NCBI GenBank assembly: GCA_004764695.1
Contig: SMSO01000037.1
Location: 1,162,247 to 1,226,246 of the forward strand
Source: Schizochytrium sp. TIO01
Taxonomy: Eukaryota > Sar > Bigyra > Thraustochytrida > Thraustochytriidae
Direction: 5' to 3'
Length of the DNA: 64,000 nt
The notes beneath the pieces were generated by a model, which was given only the letters and a program-made list of their open reading frames with translations, searched no databases and was not told the origin of the DNA. The stretch's first letter is position 1, and every line of letters starts with the position of its first letter. A program made the position numbers and the translations under genes. Positions 11,192-21,250 of this stretch are shown one piece after another.

Positions 11192-13420
11192 ATGGGAGCC
11201 AAAGGAAGCACGCCGGCGACACAAGGTATGGAGTGGGGTCCCGAATACCTCTCGGATTACAGTGACACCAAACCCAAGTTTTGCATGTATAAAGATGATG
11301 TTGCGACTATTCGTTATGCTGCCAAGGGACCCGCTGCTCGAGAGGCTGACGGTGGAGCACCGGAAGCTACACTCGTGCAAACTCTGCAACGTGCAGCAAG
11401 CAAATGGCCAGACAAGCCTGCATTTTGCGTTGAGCGACCAGTTCCTGATCAAAATCCACTTAATACATCTACACCCCTCGATCAATGGCAAACCTGGACT
11501 TGGGACAAGTACTACAAAGATTGCCGAGCTGCTGCCAAGGCTTTTTTGACCCTCGGAGCTGTGCGCTATGACGGCATTATGATTCTGGGCTTCAACTCCC
11601 CAGAATGGGTCATGGCTCAAATGAGTGCTATGATGATCGGTGGCAAAGCGAGTGGTATCTACCCTACTGATTCACCTGCTCAAGTAATGCACAAGACCAC
11701 ACTTGCCGATGGATCAGTCGCTGTCGTCGGAACTGAGGTCGATTTCAACAAATTTGCAGAGAGCATCAATGACATGCCTTACCTCAGAGCGATTGTTACC
11801 TGGAGCTGCAAGAAGAGCGACTTGACAAGGTCAGACGGATCCAGTGTTAAAGTCATGACATGGGACGAGCTTCTTGAGCTTGGCAACAAAGCTGAAAATG
11901 ACCAAGAACTTGACTCTTTGATTGAGGCAACGCAGCCTGGAAACTGCTGTGTTCTTGTTTTTACTAGCGGCACGACTGGCATGCCAAAGGCAGTTATGGG
12001 TAGCCATGATAGCATCAACTTTGAGGTCCATTCAATCTCAACAAGCTGTATCCCCCAATACGGAAAAACACCCGAGCAAGAGCGTATCATCTCGTATCTT
12101 CCTCTTTCCCATATTGCTGGAATGCTTGCGGATATTGCGTTGCCACTTTACAGCACAGCCTACCATACGGGCTGGACCACCCTTTACTTTGCGCGGCCGT
12201 ATGACCTTCGATCCGGTACTCTCGGCGATCGCTTGCGCTCAGTGCGTCCTACGTTATTTCTTGGAGTACCTCGAGTGTATGAGAAAATAGCTGACAAGAT
12301 CAAAGCGGTGGGCGCACAATCGGGATACCTCAAGGCAACTATTTCTGGTTGGGCCAAGGGGCAGAGCAAGTATGCGCTCGAAAACCAACTTGTTGGCAAA
12401 TCTGGAGATGCTGGGCTCTTGTATCCGGTTGCTGCTTCAATTCTTAAGAAGGTCCATCAAGCGATCGGTCTTGACCAGGCAAAAGTCATCCTTTCGGGGG
12501 CCGCACCACTTTCCACAGAAATTCTAGAGTACTTTGGCCAACTTGGTCTCAACATCAACGAGGTATATGGTATGTCCGAGAGCACAGGTGCAACGACATG
12601 GAACACAGACGAATGTCATGAATGGGGCACTGTTGGTATGAGCCTCGGGGGAACAGAGGTCTGTGTGCTTACTCCTGACGAGAGCGGTAAGAACGTTGTG
12701 TGCCCAAAAGCTCAGATCTCAGACAAGCCTACTGAAGCCGAGCAAGGAGAAATTTGCATCCGCGGCCGGCATATCATGATGGGCTATCTCGCAAATCCCA
12801 AGCTTGGCGAAGATCACGTTGCCGAAATTTTGCATAAAAACATGGAAACTATCGATGACCAGGGCTTTTTACACAGCGGTGACAAGGGTAGCAAAAGCAT
12901 GCGCAACATGTATCGCATCACGGGTCGGTACAAGGAGATTATTATCACTGCTGGTGGTGAGAACATCGCTCCTTCACCTATTGAGGAAGCTCTCAAGAGG
13001 AAATGCCCTCTTTTGTCTAATGTGATCATGGTTGGAGATCAGCGCAAATTCAATGTTGCTCTCATCACACTCGCAGCGAAAGGTGCCTCTGGGGAAGAGC
13101 CTGGTACCGATGAACTCGATGGAGCTGCAGCTGCTTTTGACTCCTCCATTTCTACAATTCCTGAGGCTACTGCATCAAAGACCTTTGTCCAAGCGATCAT
13201 TGACGCTCTTAACGAGGTTAACTCGGATGGTACGGCTGTTGCCTCGAATGCTGCAAAGATCCAGAAATTCACGATTCTCCCCGTTGATATTTCAGTACAG
13301 ACAGGCGAGCTCACACCATCACTCAAGCTTAAGCGCTCCGTCACCGAGGCTAAACACAAATTCATCATCGATCAAATGTACCAGTCAAGCGAAATATTCG
13401 TTCCGTACAGATCCGCCTAA
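11192..13420 (+). CDS. ACSBG-like long/very-long-chain acyl-CoA synthetase, copy 2
   Basis: Intact 742-residue ANL-superfamily enzyme that makes fatty acyl-CoA plus AMP and PPi from fatty acid, ATP and CoA. Seen in order: MGAKGSTP start (glycine 2, serine 6: N-myristoylation type); a conserved leader with KDDVATIRYAAKG (34-46); ILGFNSPEW (141-149); P-loop FTSGTTGMPK (257-266); SYLPLSHIAGM (301-311); YGMSE (459-463); HSGD with Asp564; GRYKEIIITAGGENIAP (578-594); and LTPSLKLKRS with the presumed catalytic Lys712. GILGFNSPEW- and ITAGGENxxPxPIE-type blocks and the LKLKR end are closest to the bubblegum (ACSBG) branch of the family. A variant GSHDS follows the P-loop where the other copies have ISHDN or VSHDS. 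No transmembrane segment is obvious, so membrane contact would rely on the lipid or the fold. Start chosen as the first ATG in a CATCATGG context. Confidence 0.93.
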   Translation: MGAKGSTPATQGMEWGPEYLSDYSDTKPKFCMYKDDVATIRYAAKGPAAREADGGAPEATLVQTLQRAASKWPDKPAFCVERPVPDQNPLNTSTPLDQWQTWTWDKYYKDCRAAAKAFLTLGAVRYDGIMILGFNSPEWVMAQMSAMMIGGKASGIYPTDSPAQVMHKTTLADGSVAVVGTEVDFNKFAESINDMPYLRAIVTWSCKKSDLTRSDGSSVKVMTWDELLELGNKAENDQELDSLIEATQPGNCCVLVFTSGTTGMPKAVMGSHDSINFEVHSISTSCIPQYGKTPEQERIISYLPLSHIAGMLADIALPLYSTAYHTGWTTLYFARPYDLRSGTLGDRLRSVRPTLFLGVPRVYEKIADKIKAVGAQSGYLKATISGWAKGQSKYALENQLVGKSGDAGLLYPVAASILKKVHQAIGLDQAKVILSGAAPLSTEILEYFGQLGLNINEVYGMSESTGATTWNTDECHEWGTVGMSLGGTEVCVLTPDESGKNVVCPKAQISDKPTEAEQGEICIRGRHIMMGYLANPKLGEDHVAEILHKNMETIDDQGFLHSGDKGSKSMRNMYRITGRYKEIIITAGGENIAPSPIEEALKRKCPLLSNVIMVGDQRKFNVALITLAAKGASGEEPGTDELDGAAAAFDSSISTIPEATASKTFVQAIIDALNEVNSDGTAVASNAAKIQKFTILPVDISVQTGELTPSLKLKRSVTEAKHKFIIDQMYQSSEIFVPYRSA

Positions 13421-13895
13421 GCACAAAATTCCTTCATAAAACTACAAGATCTATAACTAAGTTTCACAGTTCGAGTTACTATTCACATTAATCTCGTCTC
13501 GCGTACGCTGGTGGCCAAAACAACAATTGAGCTTAACTAAGTAGGTACTCTCTTGCTGCAAATGCGATTGCATGCGCTCTTTCTTATGTTTATAATTTTT
13601 TCCTGATCCTAATCTAAAATGCAAGCCAACCTTGCGACCTTTGCTTGATCTAGCATACCCTGTTGACGCAAGTGCAGCGCGCGTGTGCGCATCTGCAAAC
13701 AAGTTGGCGTCAATCAAATTAACTCTAATAATTTTTTTCGCCTCACCAGTTCATTTACAGGGCTCTATCAAAAGCTGAATGGCCCATTTGCAGATGCTCA
13801 AGAAAAATGTTAACTAATAAATCACCCACTGCCACGCCGTCAACTTTGCGTCTTAACCTAAAGCTGAACTACAGCATCTTGAACATGGGTGCCGT

Positions 13896-13908
13896 GGTAC
13901 CTAGGTAG
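13896..13908. repeat. TACCTAGGTA box
   Basis: GGTACCTAGGTAG: instance of a near-palindromic intergenic motif that recurs across the window. Confidence 0.5.
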
Positions 13909-14286
13909 ATAGTAACACCGTAAAAACCATCTTGGAGAATGGGAGCATGGTCCCAACACAACTGCACTTGTAGTACACACCAACACTTGTAATGAGTACT
14001 ACTACTACTACATCTTGGGCTGCGCAGCCGACAGACGCAGAGCTTGAAGTTGCGGCAAGCTTGGTATGCAAAAGAGGAGTTGAGCTGGGTCAAGGAACCA
14101 TACAAGTCAAGCGCAAAGTCGCCAAAGCTGTAAAGATCTGGGCTCGCTACGTGAGGGTGAACCAGGTACGTGAGCTGCTCAGTCTCCAAGTGGCTCCAGC
14201 GTAACGGGGTAGGTAGGTAGTTCGCTGAGGTATGAGGATATTGTTTGTGAAACGAACGTTGCCAGGCACTAGGTACCACGACTATC

Positions 14287-14332
14287 TGCTTGCTTGCGTG
14301 CTTGCGTGCTTGCTTGCTTGCTTGCTTGCTTC
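14287..14332. repeat. GCTT tetranucleotide repeat
   Basis: Repeated CTTG units with two CGTG interruptions. Confidence 0.85.
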
Positions 14333-14462
14333 GCAAGCACATGGACGGATTTTCCAAGGGACGAAAAATTGTAAAAAAACACAGTCAAACTAATGTCTGA
14401 AAAGCAGCTTATACAGGAGGCCCTTTACGAGATTTCAAGATCGTAACCTCAATCAGGGTGAC

Positions 14463-16703
14463 ATGGGTGCGAAACCGAGCAAGTCCATTGCTACCGGGCC
14501 AATCTACGGGCCTGAGGAGCTATCTGACTTCAGCGACAGTGAACCTCGGTTCCACATGTTCAAGGATGACGTAGCAAGAATTCGCTATGCTAAAATTGGT
14601 CATGCTGCTCGCGCCATGGATGGTGGGGCACCTGAGGGTACACTCCCAGTGGCTTTTTATACGGCTTCGAAACGCTTCGCAGACAGACCAGCTATTTGTG
14701 CTGAGCGTCCTGTACCACTTGCAAGCAGCCCAAAGAGTGTCCCACCCTCTGCTCCCTTGGCCGAATGGAAAACGTGGACATGGAAGGCTTACTATGAAGA
14801 ATCCAGGGCAGTTGCTATGGCATTTATGAAGCTTGGTGCTGTTCGCTACGATTCTGTGGTGATTCTTGGTGTCAATTCTCCAGAATGGTTCATGGCAGAA
14901 ATGGGCGCTATTCTGATGGGTGGCAAGTCCGCTGGTTTGTATCCAACAGATAACAAAGCAACTATTGCTTATAAGACCAAACTTGCAGATGGTGTCATTG
15001 CTGTTGTAGATTCTGCCTCTAACTTTGAAAAGTTTGCTTCGCAAATTGAAGAGTTGCCTTATCTTAAGGCAATTGTGACCTGGAATTGTGAACGAAGCGA
15101 CCTCACTCGCCAAAATGGAACCAGGGTGGAAGTGTTGACCTGGCCTTCTCTCGTCAAGCTTGGAGAGACCGAAGGCGATGAAGAAAGCCTCAACGAGACT
15201 ATCAAGGCTATACAGCCTGGAAATTGTGCCTGCCTTGTCTTTACAAGTGGTACAACGGGGTTGCCTAAGGCTGCCATGATCAGTCATGACAACTTGCTTT
15301 ATCAGTGTCACGTTGTGCTATCTGGTGGCTTTGAAGGTCTTGGCGTTTCTGGAAACCAAGAAAGAGTGCTTTCGTACTTGCCCCTGTCACATGTGGCTGG
15401 TATGATGTTTGATGTCATTGCTCCTGTTGTGATGAGTGCTTTTTGGCCTTCCTTTGTCACCACATACATTGCACGCCCATATGACCTTAAAATGGGTAGT
15501 CTCGGAGATCGTCTCCGGGCTGTGCGCCCTACTGTTTTCTTAGCCGTACCTCGTGTTTACGAAAAGATTGCTGAGAAGCTCAAGCTTGCAACTAGTCAAT
15601 CGACAGGTCTTAAAAAGTCCGTGATAGATTGGGCAATGGGTCAAGCTTTATACTCTGCCAAACAAAACATGGTTGGTGGCACGGGAGAACAAGGCACAAT
15701 GTATTCTGTTGCTTCGAAACTATTAGGCCAAATTCACCAAGCTCTTGGACTCGATCAAGTTAAGGGTTTAGTCGTTGGCGGTGCCCCAATTTCGAGAGGT
15801 ACTCTTGAATTCTTTGCCCAGCTCGATATTCACATTATGGAAACTTATGGAATGTCCGAAACAACTGCTGGTGGAACCTGGAGTACCAAAGCTTGTCATC
15901 TTTGGGGTTCGGCTGGATTTCCCTTTCAAGGCAGCGAAATCGTTGTTCTCAATACTGCGGAGACAAAAAGCGCTCCGTTTGAAGAATGTCCTCATGCAAA
16001 GGATCTGATGCAACCAACTGAAGATGAACAAGGTGAGCTGTGCTTTCGTGGCCGTCATGTGATGATGGGCTATCTCGCTAACCCAAAGCTTGGCGAGGCT
16101 CATGTGGAGGAAATGCGTCGTCAAAACGAGGACACTATCGACACTCGTGGTTACTTGCATAGTGGCGATAAGGGAAGCAAAAATGACCAAAACATGGTTC
16201 GTATTACCGGACGATACAAGGATATTATCATCACCGCTGGCGGTGAGAACGTCCCTCCTGTACCGATCGAATACGCTGTGAAAAAAAAATGTCCCTTTAT
16301 TTCTAATGTTGTAATGATTGGCGACCAACGCAAGTTCAACATTGCCTTAATCACTCTACTTGCTAAAGGGGCAGCAGGAGAACACGCAGGCACCGACGAG
16401 CTCGATGGCGATGCTGCTACCTTCGTAGATGGGGTGACAAAAGTTTCCGAAGCAATGCACTCACAAAAATTTATCTCTGCCATTCAAAGCGCAATTGCTG
16501 AAGTGAATGTTGATGGCGAAGTTGTGCCCTCCCGAGCTGCTAGAATCCAGAAATTTACTATTCTCCCGCACGATTTGTCGATCGAAAATGAAGAACTCAC
16601 ACCCTCCCTCAAACTTCGACGTAGCAAAACTATGGAAATCTACAATGACATAATTAATAAGGTCTATGCATCAAGCGAAACCTACGTTCCTTACGATCTT
16701 TGA
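14463..16703 (+). CDS. ACSBG-like long/very-long-chain acyl-CoA synthetase, copy 3
   Basis: Intact 746-residue paralog with the same reaction as its neighbours. It starts MGAKPSKS (glycine 2, serine 6, lysine 7: close to the ideal N-myristoyltransferase signal). It then has the shared leader FKDDVARIRYAKIGHAAR, ILGVNSPEWFMAEMGA, FTSGTTGLPK, SYLPLSHVAGMMFD, YGMSE, HSGD, GRYKDIIITAGGENVPP and TPSLKLRRSK. The lysine in SLK expected to be catalytic is kept, while the next lysine of the other copies is arginine. It has GGAPIS where the other copies have SGAAPL or SGAAPIS, and a TAYxxxW region recast as SAFWPS, so its acyl-binding tunnel may differ. Codon choice looks more AT-rich than in copies 2 and 4. 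This is the most diverged of the four and could have its own chain-length preference (inference). Confidence 0.93.
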   Translation: MGAKPSKSIATGPIYGPEELSDFSDSEPRFHMFKDDVARIRYAKIGHAARAMDGGAPEGTLPVAFYTASKRFADRPAICAERPVPLASSPKSVPPSAPLAEWKTWTWKAYYEESRAVAMAFMKLGAVRYDSVVILGVNSPEWFMAEMGAILMGGKSAGLYPTDNKATIAYKTKLADGVIAVVDSASNFEKFASQIEELPYLKAIVTWNCERSDLTRQNGTRVEVLTWPSLVKLGETEGDEESLNETIKAIQPGNCACLVFTSGTTGLPKAAMISHDNLLYQCHVVLSGGFEGLGVSGNQERVLSYLPLSHVAGMMFDVIAPVVMSAFWPSFVTTYIARPYDLKMGSLGDRLRAVRPTVFLAVPRVYEKIAEKLKLATSQSTGLKKSVIDWAMGQALYSAKQNMVGGTGEQGTMYSVASKLLGQIHQALGLDQVKGLVVGGAPISRGTLEFFAQLDIHIMETYGMSETTAGGTWSTKACHLWGSAGFPFQGSEIVVLNTAETKSAPFEECPHAKDLMQPTEDEQGELCFRGRHVMMGYLANPKLGEAHVEEMRRQNEDTIDTRGYLHSGDKGSKNDQNMVRITGRYKDIIITAGGENVPPVPIEYAVKKKCPFISNVVMIGDQRKFNIALITLLAKGAAGEHAGTDELDGDAATFVDGVTKVSEAMHSQKFISAIQSAIAEVNVDGEVVPSRAARIQKFTILPHDLSIENEELTPSLKLRRSKTMEIYNDIINKVYASSETYVPYDL

Positions 16704-18988
16704 TGTTCAGGTCAAAACTAACCCAGATGCGAGCCACAGAAATTCATATCTGAACCACACGGAACTGTCATCATTTCCTTCAATAAAGATATAATATAAA
16801 TTTAATGTCACGCTGTAGCTTGGTTCAAAGAAACCAAAGCGTTGCCACTTCGGAATTCTCTCCGATCCTCGTGTTTCGCTCCGAAAATAAGCTACTCTGG
16901 TGAGGTAATGCATCGAGTAGTACCGATCTACTAATTGACTCATGGCAATTCAATCGTAGCTGCCACGATGGTACCTAGGTGATAGCAGCAGTCATTCTCA
17001 AGCTTCTTTGATAGGTGTACGGTGTCCATGCGCCTCTCTTATTAGTTCAATTTTTTAGTCGTACCTCCCTCATCCAAGGCGCGTGCACAACACCTATTAT
17101 CGCTAGAAGGTCTTACTTTCTTGCTCCATCTTACATCATAACATTATTAAGATTCTGCCATAAGCCCAGTCACCTGAGCCAACGCCATCACTCTGTAGCG
17201 TCGTCGTTACACGCGGTCGTCGTCGCCATATTTATTGAACTCCGTTCCTACAGATTCAATAGTTCTTGGCCATCTCTAAGTGTTGTTGTGCACATGCCCT
17301 CTGCCAAGGTATGTAGGTATATATAATATACCTTCTAAAAGCCTCGCGAGGAGAAGCTTTCAGGCTCCAAGGCCCCAGCTCCAGTCCCTCCAGCTCCCTG
17401 CCATGGATGGCTATTTCGCAAGCAACCGGTTACCTTAAACTTCAAGTTAAGCATCGACGAAAATGATTGTGGTTATCGATGTTCTTCATGACATTAAGAT
17501 TTTACTCTTGATTCCCGAAGTGCACACCTCTGAAAATTGAAACTGGGAAACTTTTTATTCTCTTTTAGGAGGAGCCCAAGGCTTCTGCGGCACGTCTTTA
17601 CTCGTGTCATCAGCCACGTGGCGTACTTCAGAACTGTCTCTCGTGTCGTGCAGCACAGCACTAACAGCCTGCTTGTGGATTGCTTGTATTGATTGCTTGT
17701 GGTCTCTATCTCGAGAGATCAATATTTAGTTTTGCCTACGAGAAGCCTCCAAAGCGACATTAAAGTGATGATGCCGAAGTGGAGGAAGAAGGATTCTACA
17801 GTTCGATGTTCTCGTTGGATGTTTTCAGCTGACAATGGCGCCTTCGTTGAGACCCAAGCACCTAGCTAGAAAGCCATTTGCGGGCCAGCATGTCGCGCTT
17901 TTGCAAACTCTGGCGAATGGACTTTGATTGATAACTTGAGTTACGTCCTCACATCTTCGCAGTTTGTAAATCGATCCTTTGATTGAATGAAATAAAGAGA
18001 AGATGAAATAAAGAGAAAACGCGCTGTTTAGTGTTTTGACTACCTATGATGAATTATTATTATTATCCTTCAAACTAATATAGTTTGAGAAGTGAAATTG
18101 AAAGTTTTCAGTTTTATGAAATGAATAACTTGAAATAGGTAAACAATAATAATGGTACATATGCCCTATCTTTGAAAGTATTTTCTGCGCTGTGCACTTT
18201 CTCCGCCTCAACGTGGAGCAGCAGACCGCGAATCGAGGACGCCGCGCAAGGTAGGTTGATGCCCTCCGCCATATCACGAGCGCCTTCCTTTGCGCTCTTG
18301 TATCCACCCTCCACGGTTTTGTCTGTCCATCTGGGCTTGTTGCTGATGGCGTGGGAGTAGCGCTCAAGGTGGCATTGAACATTCTGCGTCCAAGTCTTTA
18401 TTATGTTCTCTTTCTTCTAGCATGATATCCTTCTCGCTCATCACCGCCGTTCTAAGCTGCATATGCGTGCTTTGAAGTATCGAACTTCAATGCTGCCTAC
18501 GAATATGCTTTCCAGTCTTGAGCTTTGTAGTGATATTTTGGGACAAAGGGGTAGTGATTTCTGGAATGGCTCAACTCTCTTGTGAAAGTCACTGCTTTTC
18601 CTCAGATAAGCTTCAAGAACAGGAATAACCTCATTGGTGGTGATGCATAATACGATGAAGAGCCAAAGGGGGTGAAGGAGATAATTAGATCGAGATGAAA
18701 AACAAGGGCCATGATGGCTGTACAAGAATAGGTAGTGAAGCCAGTATCCATGGAACTTTCTGAATTGGAGAACGAGGGGGGAATTTGGTGTATGTGGCAA
18801 TCCACGCGCACCATGATGAAAGAGAGTGAACATTGAAAACTAACTAAAACCAGGTTTACATTGCATTGCATCCCAATCACTGTACTTAATTCAACTCGAT
18901 CGTGGATATTTAGTCCTCTACTTATATTTTACTTTGTTGATATAACTTTCTGGTGGCAGCGCAGCAAGGTACTCCGATCGTAGCAACT
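16704..18988. other. intergenic between synthetase copies 3 and 4
   Basis: About 2.3 kb with no supportable gene. It contains a TACCTAGGT box at 16970, GTAGGTATATATAATATA near 17310, the palindrome CCTCGCGAGG near 17343 and a duplicated ATGAAATAAAGAGAA near 17986-18018. Short minus-strand ORFs at 18044-18880 lack recognisable domains. Confidence 0.5.
16970..16980. repeat. TACCTAGGTA box
   Basis: GGTACCTAGGT, the second clear copy of the intergenic motif, about 270 bases after copy 3 ends. Confidence 0.5.
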
Positions 18989-21250
18989 ATGGGTGGAAAT
19001 AGCACCAAACCTTTGGCAATGGCGCCAGAATTTGGCTCAGAGTACACTCCGGACTACAGCGACAGCGAACCGCGCTACTATATGTTTAAAGACGATGTGG
19101 CCAAAGTTCGTTTTGCAAAGAAAGGTATCGCCGCACGTGCCCAGGATGGTGGTGCGCCTGAGGAGAACCTCCCCCAAGCTCTTAAAATCGCCGCAACGAA
19201 CTGGCCCGATAAGCCGGCACTCTGCACAGAGCGTCCTACTCCTCAACCACTGGGACGATCTGGTGCGCCTCCCTCGAAACCACTTTCTGAGTGGAAGACT
19301 TGGACCTGGAAACAGTATTACGAGGACACACGTGCTGCAGCCAAGGGGTTTCTCAAGCTCGGCGCTGTGCGTTACGATGGTGTGATGATTCTTGGCTTTA
19401 ACTCCCCCGAGTGGTTCATGTCTGAGCTTGGTGCCATGATGATTGGTGGCAAAGCTGCTGGCATTTATCCAACAGACACCAAGGCTCAGGTGGCATTCAA
19501 GTCCAAGCTTGCTGATGGTTCAGTTGCCGTGGTTGATACCGAGTCAAACTTTGAAAAGTTTGCGTTGCAGATTGAGGACCTTCCTTATCTCAAGGCCATC
19601 ATCACCTGGGATTGCAACAAGAGCGACCTTGAGCGATCGGACGGCTCTATTGTAAAGGTGATGGACTGGGATTCCCTCGTGGAGTATGGTAACCAGGAGG
19701 GCAGCGACGAAGAGCTGGATGCGCTCATTGAGGCCACCGAACCTGGCAACTGCGCCTGCCTTGTGTTCACCAGTGGTACTACTGGTCTTCCCAAGGCTGT
19801 CATGGTCAGTCACGATAGTGTTCTTTATGAGAGTTATGTGGTTGTTGAAGCTGGAATTGAAGGATTTGGTCTTCTGCCTGAGCAGGAACGCATCATCTCA
19901 TACCTTCCGCTCTCGCACGTTGCTGGTATGATGGTCGACATCATCTCTCCGCTCGTCGCGACGGCTTACAAGCGTTGCTGGGTGACCTCTTACTTTGCTC
20001 GCCCGTACGATCTGAAGATCGGCACTCTTGGTGAGCGTCTTCGTATTGTGCGCCCCACTGTCTTCATGGGTGTTCCCCGAGTGTACGAAAAGATTGCTGA
20101 GAAGCTGAAATCAGTTGGTGCCCAGTCTGGCGGCATGAAGAAAGCAATATCCGGCTGGGCCAAAAGCCATGGAAGCTTTGCTCAAGAGAATCTCATGCTT
20201 GGCGGCTCTGGAAAGCAAGGCATGCTGTTTCCAGTTGCCAACAAGATCCTCACCAAGGTTAAGGAAGCACTTGGCTTGGATCAGGCAAAGTTTATCTTCT
20301 CTGGCGCAGCACCCATCTCTATTGAGACGTTGGAATATTTTGGCCAGCTTGGCATTACAGTCAACGAGACTTACGGTATGTCTGAGTGCATGGGTGGTGC
20401 TACTTGGAGCACTAACCGTTGTCACGTGTGGGGTTCTATTGGTTTTACAATGCCTGGATCGGAGGTCAAGGTATTTGAGTCGAACGAGAGCGGTACTGTA
20501 AAGGAATGCCCAAAGTCAAAGGATCTCTTTCACCCGACCGAAGACGAGCAGGGCGAGGTCTGCTTTCGTGGACGCCACATCATGATGGGCTACCTTGCCA
20601 ACCCGGTGCTCGGCGAAGAACATGTTGAAGAGATGCGTGCTAAGAATGCGGAGTCCATCGACGATAGTGGTTTCATGCATAGTGGAGATAAGGGTAACAA
20701 GGATGTACGCAACATGTTGCGCATCACAGGTCGCTACAAGGAGCTCATTGTAACTGCTGGAGGTGAGAACATTGCCCCGGCGCCAATTGAGCACGCGATC
20801 AAGAAGAAATGTCCTTTCCTCTCAAACGTTATGATGATTGGTGACAAGCGCAAGTTCAATATTGTTTTGTGCACGCTTATTGCGAAGGGCGCCAACGGTG
20901 AACACCCTGGTTCTGATGTGCTGGACGGTGACGCTGCTTCCTTTGAAAAGGGTGTAACGACAATCTCTCAGGCGTCTGAGTCTCAAAAGTTCATCAAGGC
21001 CATCACTGATGCCATTACTGCTGTCAACAAGGATGACGAAGTTGTTGTCTCTAACGCATCCAAGGTGCAGAAGTTTACCATCCTCCCGCATGACTTTTCC
21101 GTTGATACTGGTGAGCTCACCCCATCTCTCAAACTTAAACGTTCTGTTGCTTACGATAAATTTGAGCCTATCATTGAAGCTGTTTACGCTTCCAAGGATG
21201 CTTACACCCCGTACAGCACTGCTCCTTCGGAGATTATGGAGGACCTTTAA
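18989..21250 (+). CDS. ACSBG-like long/very-long-chain acyl-CoA synthetase, copy 4
   Basis: Intact 753-residue paralog. The open frame extends upstream to a GTG at 18953, but the first ATG is 18989, and only this start gives MGGNSTKP, aligning with the MGxxx(S/T) starts of the other copies (threonine 6, lysine 7). Then follow YMFKDDVAKVRFAKKGIAAR, ILGFNSPEWFMSELGAMMIG, FTSGTTGLPK, SYLPLSHVAGMMVD, YGMSE, HSGD, GRYKELIVTAGGENIAP and LTPSLKLKRS. Compared with copies 2 and 3 it has a longer C-terminal tail (ending EIMEDL). This is the last gene of the array, and all four copies face the same way with separate spacers, consistent with repeated tandem duplication. A role in supplying acyl-CoA for storage or membrane lipids is inferred from the family. 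Confidence 0.93.
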   Translation: MGGNSTKPLAMAPEFGSEYTPDYSDSEPRYYMFKDDVAKVRFAKKGIAARAQDGGAPEENLPQALKIAATNWPDKPALCTERPTPQPLGRSGAPPSKPLSEWKTWTWKQYYEDTRAAAKGFLKLGAVRYDGVMILGFNSPEWFMSELGAMMIGGKAAGIYPTDTKAQVAFKSKLADGSVAVVDTESNFEKFALQIEDLPYLKAIITWDCNKSDLERSDGSIVKVMDWDSLVEYGNQEGSDEELDALIEATEPGNCACLVFTSGTTGLPKAVMVSHDSVLYESYVVVEAGIEGFGLLPEQERIISYLPLSHVAGMMVDIISPLVATAYKRCWVTSYFARPYDLKIGTLGERLRIVRPTVFMGVPRVYEKIAEKLKSVGAQSGGMKKAISGWAKSHGSFAQENLMLGGSGKQGMLFPVANKILTKVKEALGLDQAKFIFSGAAPISIETLEYFGQLGITVNETYGMSECMGGATWSTNRCHVWGSIGFTMPGSEVKVFESNESGTVKECPKSKDLFHPTEDEQGEVCFRGRHIMMGYLANPVLGEEHVEEMRAKNAESIDDSGFMHSGDKGNKDVRNMLRITGRYKELIVTAGGENIAPAPIEHAIKKKCPFLSNVMMIGDKRKFNIVLCTLIAKGANGEHPGSDVLDGDAASFEKGVTTISQASESQKFIKAITDAITAVNKDDEVVVSNASKVQKFTILPHDFSVDTGELTPSLKLKRSVAYDKFEPIIEAVYASKDAYTPYSTAPSEIMEDL

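Larger units (their letters stand above)
13421..14462. other. intergenic between synthetase copies 2 and 3
   Basis: Shortest spacer in the array (about 1.04 kb). It holds the GGTACCTAGGTAG box at 13896, a GTAGGTAGGTAG run near 14210, a TAGGTACC at 14270 and a GCTT microsatellite at 14287-14332. A 70-codon plus-strand ORF at 13992-14204 has no recognisable content and is not called. Confidence 0.55.

Noticed and set aside
18044-18880. Short minus-strand ORFs between synthetase copies 3 and 4
   Set aside because: No recognisable domain and mutually overlapping frames.
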